Origin: Ornithinimicrobium sufpigmenti | GTDB taxonomy: Bacteria > Actinomycetota > Actinomycetes > Actinomycetales > Dermatophilaceae | Assembly: GCF_004322775.1 (NCBI RefSeq) | Contig: NZ_CP036403.1 | Location: 868,001-932,000, forward strand | Direction: 5' to 3' | Length of the DNA: 64,000 nt | In this document: one piece after another, positions 18,607 through 26,300 of the stretch | Layout: each line of letters opens with the position of its first letter | Numbering within the stretch: the first letter of the stretch is position 1 | Made by a program: the position numbers and the translations under genes | Notes under the pieces: model-generated | Seen by the model: the letters and a program-made list of their open reading frames with translations, nothing else | Databases searched by the model: none | What the model was told of the DNA's origin: nothing

Positions 18607-19542
18607 GTGAATCTCGTGGACACAGCGAGTATCGCGATCTCGGTAGCAAGCTTCCTTGCCGCCGTGGCCAGCGTGGCGGTCGCTTTCCGCGCCCGAGGCG
18701 ATTCCAGGCGCTCGGCCGATGCAGCTGAGGCGGCCGAGCACCGCGCTGCGAGACCGCGGCTGCTGGTCGAGCCCGAAGGGGCCGTGCCGCACAACGCAAC
18801 GGAGGTGATCTACCGCGTTCACAACCTCGACGGTCCGAACCTGGCCTCTGTCGTTGTGCACCGTCCCGTCGTTGAGCCGGCTGACCGCGGCGGTGCGATC
18901 TATCCAGTGGCCGCAACGGGAAGAGGCGACTACGGCGATGACGCCGAGATCGGCCCCATCCCGCTCGCGGGCTACAGCCGGTTCACCTTCAAGCTGGGCT
19001 CGCGTGAGTCGTTGCCGGACTTCCGTGTGAAGATCACCTACCGCACTTCCACGGGCACCCCTTGGGAGGTCTCCGCGCCGTTGACCACTCCGCGCGGGCC
19101 AACTCAGCTGCAGGCCGCGCGCGAAGTGCGGCAGCGTCAACTCGAGGAGCGTGTTGCGGCCGATCAACGGATTCTCGAGCAGGCCCGGCGGGTGAGCTAT
19201 CAGTTGCACGGCGGGGGCGGTCACGGCGGCGACGGCCCCAACTTCGTGATGACGTCGCTGCACGTGACCGTTCGCAACGACTCTGACCTTCTTGCGACGG
19301 ATGTGCGGCTGGTGGTGGGCGAGAACGACTTCACTTGGTCACCGCAGGGAGGTGATCCTGTTTCGCCGGGCCAGCAGATCTATGAGCTGGCGGACCTCCC
19401 CCGCGGGGCTCTGCAGGGTGCTCTTCACTCGGAGGCATCTAGGAGGCCGTTGCGCTCTTACCCGTCGCGGTTGGAGTACAAACTGGACGGCCGACGGTTC
19501 ACCCGCTCCGGGGAGGACGACCCGCCCCTTCCCGCTGGGTAG
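18607..19542 (+). CDS. Hypothetical protein with N-terminal membrane anchor
   Basis: A 311-residue protein. One hydrophobic helix (TASIAISVASFLAAVASVAVAF) at the N-terminus is followed by a basic stretch and then a soluble, beta-rich region with IYRVHNLDGPNLASVVVHRP, DFRVKITYRTSTGTPWEV and a helical RQRQLEERVAADQRILEQAR. No catalytic motif or known domain is visible. It starts at GTG 18607 with only a weak ribosome site and is convergent with the SMC-like ATPase gene. Its codon use looks less GC-extreme than the core genes upstream, consistent with accessory DNA. Confidence 0.7.
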   Translation: MNLVDTASIAISVASFLAAVASVAVAFRARGDSRRSADAAEAAEHRAARPRLLVEPEGAVPHNATEVIYRVHNLDGPNLASVVVHRPVVEPADRGGAIYPVAATGRGDYGDDAEIGPIPLAGYSRFTFKLGSRESLPDFRVKITYRTSTGTPWEVSAPLTTPRGPTQLQAAREVRQRQLEERVAADQRILEQARRVSYQLHGGGGHGGDGPNFVMTSLHVTVRNDSDLLATDVRLVVGENDFTWSPQGGDPVSPGQQIYELADLPRGALQGALHSEASRRPLRSYPSRLEYKLDGRRFTRSGEDDPPLPAG

Positions 19543-19693
19543 ATGACCACCCGGGGAACGAACCCGCTACTGCGACGTCATCGCGGTATCAGTAGCCGGC
19601 GCCGGCGTCCAGGAGGGGATCCCTCAGGGGTGCAGAAGTCTCGCTCGGTCAGGAAGCTGCAGTTCTCCTGGAGTGTGATTCGGTGTACCTGGC

Positions 19694-22141
19694 CTACCTC
19701 TTCTTCAAGTTCAGGTTGTACGTTTGGCACGCGCAGCGCAGCGACTCCTCAGATCCCGGCCTACCGCTGACGGTGATCCAGGATTCGCAGTCGGGATTGT
19801 CGCACCGGAAGAGCGACAGAAAGTCTCGGGCGGCGGCGAGGACTGGCCTGAAGTCGGCCTCTGTGCCGTTGGCCCAGTCGTTGTTGTGGACGAGTTTGTT
19901 CAGGAGCCATGACTCAGCGGCTTGCTCGGGGATGACGGCGTTGCGTCGTTGCTTGAGTTGTTCGACCCGTTGGGCCTGCTGATGGTTGCCCCATGACTGC
20001 GCTGAGCTTGCGGCGATGCCCAAGAGCTTGCCATGTCGCCCCTTGATTGAGTCGAGGAACACCGAGAGATCGTAGGAGGCGTCGCTGCGATAGGTCACTG
20101 GGCCACCGATGCTCTCCGTGATGTCCGAAGTGCTTGCCTCAAGTGCTCGACGGAGCTTGTGTGCGGCGCCGGCGATGTCGCCATCACCGAGGTCAGTCTC
20201 GATGGCGGTCCACGCATCGCCGGCGCCGTGTGTCGGGCCGGCGTCGACGGTCCAGCCGTAGAACCGTGCCATCGAAGCGGTCTTGACCAAGCCGGCCGAG
20301 CGCATTTGTCGCGCCCAGACCTCGTCGTGGGTGGTGATAATGAACTGGACGCCGGGGAACTGCATCTTCAAGAGTTCGGCGAAGCGGCGTCTGTGATTCG
20401 AATCGACGGACATCACGACGTCGTCGAGCACTGCGTACTTGAAGTTTGAGCCAAGGAGTTGCTTGACCAGAGCGAGGTACAGGCAGACGCCCATCCCGTC
20501 CTGGTGACCTTCGCTGTGGTAAGCAACGGGCGGGAACATGCCGAGCTCGTAGAAGTCGACCTTCAGGTCGAGGCTTCCCGCGCTGGGTACCAGTTCGGCG
20601 CGGAACGCTTCCTCGTCATCGGAGTTGAGGAACTGGTAGTAACGGCTGAAGTCGTGCTCGACAGTTGCGTAGAGCGTGGAGAGTGCCTCGTCGGCGGCGG
20701 CGCAGTAGAGATCGTAGGCGGCTTGTGCCGCCTTGCTAACGGCATCCGCCTTCTCAGCGCCGACGCGCGCGAGACGTACCCGCGTCCATCGGTCTTTGGC
20801 CAGGTCGAGGAAGGTGCGGGCGGCATCCTCGTCCGACTCATCGGGAATCTCGTCAAGCGACTTGGCTAGGGAGCCGAGTGCCTCCGTCAGTGCCTCCGAG
20901 GGAACGTGCGCAGTCGCTGAGTGCGCAGCGTCCTCCGCCGTCACCGCTTCGAAAGTGCCGAGCGATCCTTCGAGGGCGGACAAGGAGTCTGTCCAGGACT
21001 TCAGAAGGTGAGGGAGCTCCCCCGACCCAAACTCGCGTGCGGCTGGTCCGATTCTCTCGACTTGCTCGCGCAGCCCCCGAAGGGTGGCTCGATAGGAACT
21101 CGCCGCTGCGACGACTTCTTCGCGAAGCGCTTGAGCAGTCTCCGTAGCGGTGATGCGTTCGGTGACGTGCGCTTCAAGGCTCTCGCGCGATTCCCACGCC
21201 CGGTCGCAGAGCGGACAGGACGCTCCTTCGATCGCGGCTAGCCCCAGATCTAGGAGTTGTCGGTGCCGAATCGCGTCCATCATCGAAGGGGAGTCGGCGA
21301 AGGTCGCGACTTTGCCCTGAAGCCGTTCGCGAGCTGTCTTGATCGCCGCATCATCGGTGATCGCGGTACGCAGCGTGGTGAGGTCTCGTCGGGCGCTCTC
21401 CAGATTGAGGTAGGTGGTCTTTCGCTTCTCACCCGAGGCATGCAGCACGTCGGTATCGACGGTGAGTTCGGTTAGTGCCGCCAGCCCCAGCGTCTCGCGT
21501 CGCTTGTTGATTTCTCGCAGGACCTCGGTGGACAGCAGCGAGGTCAAGCCGAGATGCTGTTGGAAGCTCTGTTCTGCGAGGGTGCGTTCGGAGGCGGCGG
21601 TCTTTGCGCCTGCTGTTGCCTTGGACGATGTGGCCTTGAGCGATCTGCGCAACGCTTCGACCCGGTCGAGCTTCAGGAGCGCCTGTACCTCCGCAGCGCG
21701 CTGGCCGGCCTTGGCGACGATGTACTTGATCAGCTCGCGGCGCGACAGGGTGAGTTCAGGATGGTCCATGGCTTCTTGCAGCGCCTTGCGCATGGCCGCC
21801 GTGTCGGGTTCGAGTGTGAAGGTCCCGGCCGTCTTGATGCTGCGGGTGATCGTCGCGATTTCACCTGTTTCGGTGTCCTTGACTGCGAGTACGACCTTCG
21901 CCGCTGCGGGGTCATTGCGCCGATGCACATGCGGCCCGTGGTTCAGAAGGGTCACGCCGCCGGTTCCGTCACCTTCGAGCCGGGCGATGCCCCCGGTGAG
22001 TGCGAAGTCAATAGCGTCTACGACACCGCTCTTCCCGGACCCGTTCGGCCCGTAGACGACAAACGACTCGCCGGCGAGATTCAAGTAGATGGAGCGGATG
22101 CCTCGAAACTCTTCTACGTGGAGGTGCTCAAGCTGGATCAT
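19694..22141 (-). CDS. SMC/RecF-like AAA ATPase with central CxxC hook
   Basis: An 815-residue ATPase. The N-terminal lobe is LHVEEFRGIRSIYLNL with Walker A VVYGPNGSGKS (~residues 29-38). Long helical arms flank a CPLCDRAW hook (~residue 310), as in Rad50/SbcC zinc hooks. The C-terminal lobe has YAVLDDVVMSVDSNHRRRFA (Walker B and D-loop, ~572) and FIITTHDEVWARQ. After it comes an extra ~200-residue region ending in a second cysteine cluster, FRCDNPDCESW and SLRCACQ, possibly a zinc ribbon. Such ATPases occur in DNA repair and in anti-phage or DNA-modification systems. It is coupled to the preceding 59-residue gene by an ATGA overlap. Confidence 0.85.
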   Translation of the reverse strand: MIQLEHLHVEEFRGIRSIYLNLAGESFVVYGPNGSGKSGVVDAIDFALTGGIARLEGDGTGGVTLLNHGPHVHRRNDPAAAKVVLAVKDTETGEIATITRSIKTAGTFTLEPDTAAMRKALQEAMDHPELTLSRRELIKYIVAKAGQRAAEVQALLKLDRVEALRRSLKATSSKATAGAKTAASERTLAEQSFQQHLGLTSLLSTEVLREINKRRETLGLAALTELTVDTDVLHASGEKRKTTYLNLESARRDLTTLRTAITDDAAIKTARERLQGKVATFADSPSMMDAIRHRQLLDLGLAAIEGASCPLCDRAWESRESLEAHVTERITATETAQALREEVVAAASSYRATLRGLREQVERIGPAAREFGSGELPHLLKSWTDSLSALEGSLGTFEAVTAEDAAHSATAHVPSEALTEALGSLAKSLDEIPDESDEDAARTFLDLAKDRWTRVRLARVGAEKADAVSKAAQAAYDLYCAAADEALSTLYATVEHDFSRYYQFLNSDDEEAFRAELVPSAGSLDLKVDFYELGMFPPVAYHSEGHQDGMGVCLYLALVKQLLGSNFKYAVLDDVVMSVDSNHRRRFAELLKMQFPGVQFIITTHDEVWARQMRSAGLVKTASMARFYGWTVDAGPTHGAGDAWTAIETDLGDGDIAGAAHKLRRALEASTSDITESIGGPVTYRSDASYDLSVFLDSIKGRHGKLLGIAASSAQSWGNHQQAQRVEQLKQRRNAVIPEQAAESWLLNKLVHNNDWANGTEADFRPVLAAARDFLSLFRCDNPDCESWITVSGRPGSEESLRCACQTYNLNLKKR

Positions 22142-22317
22142 ACCGACTGGTCCCCCACGTTCGCCTTGAACGTTTCCAGCAGAGCCTCGGTCGTAGGGGC
22201 GCGATCGCCGCGGGCGTGCACCATCAACTTCTGGACCAATCCAACCGGGATCAGGTCGGAAGCCGTGAGGCGCTCCTCAAAGTCATCAAGAATCTCACCC
22301 TCTAGCGGTGTGGGCAC
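22138..22317 (-). CDS. 59-residue protein coupled to the SMC-like ATPase gene
   Basis: A small open frame opening VPTPLEGEILDDFEERLTAS and continuing with VGLVQKLMVHARGDRAPTTE, then a terminal helix TEALLETFKANVG. It starts at GTG 22317, five bases after a strong GGAGGAGGT, and its stop overlaps the ATG of the ATPase gene (ATGA), so both are almost certainly made together. It is acidic and mainly helical, with no recognised motif. The pairing suggests a subunit, regulator or adaptor of the ATPase; I know of small proteins annotated beside such ATPases in DNA-modification contexts but cannot confirm homology. Confidence 0.75.
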   Translation of the reverse strand: MPTPLEGEILDDFEERLTASDLIPVGLVQKLMVHARGDRAPTTEALLETFKANVGDQSV

Positions 22318-22802
22318 TGCTACCTCCTCCGGACCGTCACATCCCCCATTATCGCCGAGCTGATCACTCCGCCGCAGTCACGACAGGCGGGGCGATGAAG
22401 TCCGCCTTGTGCTCACTGTGACGCTGTCCCGCAGTGGGGCTGAAGGTACGGCGTCGACCTGCCTCGACCGAACCGTCCCGTAAGACGAACCTTGAACGGG
22501 AACGATGCAGGTCAGCGAGTGCATCTCTGTGCGGGTGTCCCACAAGACCCGCCCGAGAAAGAGCCCGGTGAAGGGGTGATGAGTGGGACAAGGCCGAGGA
22601 GGTCCAGACCGGGGTGCGAGGTGACCGTCGGGCGCGTGCGCGTCCTGTCGGCCGCCAACGGTTCGCTCTGTGACCGACGCTCCACCAACGGTATAGCCAT
22701 CCCCACTAGTGCATGTGTATGCCATCTAGCAAGAGCGCGCACATCGGCGGATCCGGTCTGTCACGCACCTCGACTGGGGGATGTGCGGTTGAGTCGGCGC
22801 GG
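22318..22802. other. Non-coding gap between defence-like unit and transfer genes
   Basis: About 485 bases. It carries the inverted repeat TCCCGT...ACGGGA (22476-22481 and 22496-22501), sharing CGTCCCGTAAGAC with 18473-18485 and CCTTGAACGG with 13034-13043. The promoter for the leftward small-protein/ATPase pair should be here. Short frames on the reverse strand show no domain. Confidence 0.55.
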
Positions 22803-23297
22803 CTAAGGTATCGGCCCTTCGTGCCGTTGCACGCCATGACCGGCCGCCGGTTCGTCTTCGAGACGTGGGCGTGCCGGGTGGTGTTGGGAGCTGGGGCGGC
22901 CGAGCGGCATCACGTTTGTCCTATCGGGGACGGGCGTGGCGGGGGCGAGCAGGCGTGGTCTGCCTGCCGCGTGGGCGGTGGCGGCCAGAACGAGGAGGAG
23001 CAGTTCGTCGTCGAGGCCGGTCAGGTCGTTGGACAGGTCGACGGGGTGCTTGCTGGAGCCCATGGAGATGGCGATGTTGAGGAAGCGTCGTTCGCCGCCG
23101 GAGAAGACGCCGAGCTCGTCGTGGAGTCGGTCCCAGTCGACGCAGCAGAGCGAGGACGTGGGCCAGGGCCGTTCGATCCATGGTTGGGTGTCGCGGGCGA
23201 AGCGCCCGCCTTTGGCTCTGATGAGCAGCTCGACGGCTGCCTCGGTGGGGTGGTCACTTTTGGCCCATGCCCTGAGCTCTTGTGCGGGGACAGTCAT
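22803..23297 (-). CDS. Hypothetical protein downstream of the relaxase
   Basis: A 164-residue protein. The first ~110 residues look well formed: MTVPAQELRAWAKSDHPTEA, AAVELLIRAKGGRFARDTQP and DLTGLDDELLLLVLAATAHA. The rest is Pro/Arg-rich and low in complexity. AAGGAG precedes the ATG at 23297. It is 36 bases downstream of the relaxase gene on the same strand and probably cotranscribed. No domain is recognised; a role in conjugative transfer or its regulation is only suggested by position. Confidence 0.65.
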   Translation of the reverse strand: MTVPAQELRAWAKSDHPTEAAVELLIRAKGGRFARDTQPWIERPWPTSSLCCVDWDRLHDELGVFSGGERRFLNIAISMGSSKHPVDLSNDLTGLDDELLLLVLAATAHAAGRPRLLAPATPVPDRTNVMPLGRPSSQHHPARPRLEDEPAAGHGVQRHEGPIP

Positions 23298-23333
23298 GAT
23301 GCTGACTCCTTCTTGGATGGTGGATTTTCTTGG

Positions 23334-26300
23334 TCACCGCGGTATGCCCCTGGAGCGGTCATGCTCGGGGCTGAAACTGCGGTGGTCTTCGTCTCGTCCC
23401 GGAGCCCTGCTGCTTCTCGTGGGGAGGAGGGGACCGGGCAGGGGTGTGGTGGCGTGGGCGGCGAGGCGGTAGCGCAGTGACTGTGCCGGGCGAGAAGACA
23501 CCAGGGGCTCGTCGGTGATGCTGGCCCGCGCCAGCGATTCGACGTCCTGGCCTTCGTCGTGCAGGTCCTGCATGGTGCGGGCCAGGGCGGGCCAGTCGTC
23601 TTGGGCGGTGAGGCGGGGGTCGAGCCGGTCGGCGATCGGTGCCCAACGCTGTTCGGGCGCCTGCGCGGTGGCTTCGATTCGGGCACGCACGTCTCGGGTG
23701 GCCTCTAGCTGCTGCGTGGTTACCGCGCGGGGGTTGTCGTGCCAGGCACGGACGGCCAGGTAGAGGGCCCGGCGGGTGGTCGCCTCGTCGGTGCCGAGCC
23801 GGTCGGCGATCTCGGTGCAGGTGCGGTCCCAGCTGGACGGGTCGGCGGTGGCCAGCACCCGCGCGGCCGACTCGAGCGCCTCGTCGACGGCCAGATTGGT
23901 CAGCCGCTCTTGCAGGAGGGCCTCGGCTAGCGGCGAGCAGGCCAGCAGCGTGGTGGTCACGGCACCGGGGCCCTGGTCGTGGAGCAACTGGGCAGGGTCG
24001 GTGCCCTCGGGAAGGGCCGCGGCGAAGGTGGGGACGTTGTGCTGGGCGAGGAGCCAGTGGGCGCGTTCGGCAGCCATGCGGCCGGCTAGGTCGGCGTCGG
24101 TGGCCACAATGACCGGACCGCCCAGCTGGGCTAGCTGCGCGGCCTGGTCACTGGTGAGGGCGGTGCCCATCGGAGCAACCCCGACGTACATCGCGCGGGT
24201 GGCCAGGGTGATGGCGTGGGCGTCCATCGGCCCTTCGACGAGCACCGGGGTGGCCCCGGCCTTGAGCAGGCTGGTGTCGGCACCGTAGAGATGGTTGCCC
24301 TTGGCGAACAGGGGCGTGGTGGGGGTGTTGAGGTACTTGGGCCCCGCGTACGGCGAGTCATCGCCGAGACTGGGGTCGCGGCGACCGATGAAGCCCAGTA
24401 CCTGCCCGCGGGTGTCGGTGATGGGGAACAGGACCCGGTCGCGGAACCGGTCGATGAGGCGGCCGTCCCTGGTAGTGGTGGCCAACCCGGTGGTCCGAAG
24501 CTCAAGGTCGGTGACGCCTCGGGCGCCCAAGTGGTCCAGCAACCGGGTCCACCCGGCTGGGGCGTACCCGGGACGGACGTGCCGGTGGCCGGCCACATCG
24601 CGACCGAACCGGCCGGCGAGGTAGCCGGGCGCCCAGCCACCGTTGGTCAGCTGCTGCTCGTAGAAAGCCAGGGCCATCGCGTTGACCTGCGCCAGCCGGT
24701 CCAGAGGGACCGGCGAATCCTGCGCCTGCGTCCAGCGGTCGTAAGCCCGGTCCAGGTCGGCGTCGCTCGGCTCCAGCGGCCCCATGAGCTGGCGGTACCG
24801 CGCAGCCAGGGCCAGGCCGACGTTCACCCGTACCGGGTCAAGGTCGGCGTGCTGGTCGGCGGGGTCGCTGGCGGGGGAGTGGGTGGTGATGGTGTCGAGG
24901 TACTGGCGGTACTCAGCGTCGTTGGCCTGCACCGAGTGCGGGTGCGGGTCAATACCGGACGGGGCCAGCTCGAGGCCGTCCTCGTGGGGGCACACGGATT
25001 GGTGCAGGTGGGTTGGGTCGTCCATGAGGGTGCTGATGGTCCAGGTCATGGCCGCGGCGTCGTCGACGTCGGTCTCAGGGGCGGGGGCGGTGGCTGCGAG
25101 GTCGTCCAGGGACCAGCCGCGTTGCAGGGCGTGGTCGACGGTGGTGACCAGGACCGGCCACCAGGTGCTGGCCTGCATGGCGCGGGCCCGGTCGTCCCCG
25201 AGCCGCTGGGCCAGGGTCGGCACCCACGTCGTGGACAGGAGCTGGTCGGTCCGGGCGGTCGTGTCTACGGCCGGGGACAGGTGCTCGGCGACGCGCCACC
25301 ACAGCGCGGCCGCGGCGTGGTCATCCGGCAGGGCCCGGGTGCCGGCGGCGTCCCGAACCAGGGTGGCCGCGTCGATGCCGGCCCGGGTCGCGGCGGCTAG
25401 CCGCTCGGCCAGGACCGGGACGAAAGCGTCCCTGACCGCGTCCGGTGCGACGTCGGACAGCAACGGTCCCCACTCCGCGAGGGCGGGAGAGCGGTTGCCC
25501 TGGAGCTGGGATCGCAGCGCCCGCTGGTAGATGGCCGCGGCCTTGGAGACCTGTTGCGGACCGGTGGGCCGCAGATCGGCCGAGTCGACCTGGGTGGCGG
25601 CCCGCCAGATCGCCACCTTGGCGAGGACGTCGTCGGCTGGGCGGGCGGTGCCCTGTGTCGCCCACGCAGGGGTGGGGGCGGTGACCGCGTGCTCGGCGAC
25701 CTCCTGGGTCAGGTCGGTGACCCGCTGGGCGCGGGCGGTCAAGTAGGGCCCCCAGGTCGGGTCGGAGGCCAGGGCGGGCGGGATGCCGGGAAGCCACGGC
25801 AGCGGTCCGGGGGCAGTGTTGCGCATCCCGGTGTCGTCCAGGCGCCAGTCGAGCACGGCGGCAGGGTCGGCGGCGCTGTCGACCTCCCGGCCGGTGGCCG
25901 CCTCGGACAGCACCTGCACCGGGTTCTGCCCTTCGGCGGCGAGAAGGGTCAGGTGTGCCCGCAGGGTCGGCCACGCCGGTGCTTGCGTCATGCCGAGGAC
26001 GAGGTGCTCGGCCGCCTTGTCCAGACGTTCCAAGTTCTCGGCGCCGACCGTGGTGGCGGCCGCGGTGTAGAGCGCGTCGACGTACCGGGCGGTGGCCTGT
26101 CCCAGCAGCACGGCCGGGTCGTCCAGGTCGCGCAGCAGGGTGGACGCGGATGCGGGGGCCTCGTCCCGGGTCAGGATCGTCTCGAGCAGGTCGGTGGCGG
26201 TGCGCGGGCTGACTGTGTCGGGCTTGACGGCGTCGTGCTCGTCGCCGGTGCCGACGACCTGCAGGTAGACGTGGTTGGCGTCCCGGCCGCGGGTCATCAT

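Noticed and set aside
22364..22725. Overlapping leftward short frames upstream of the 59-residue gene
   Set aside because: They lack recognisable domains and conflict with the expected promoter region; they are rich in rare-frame residues.
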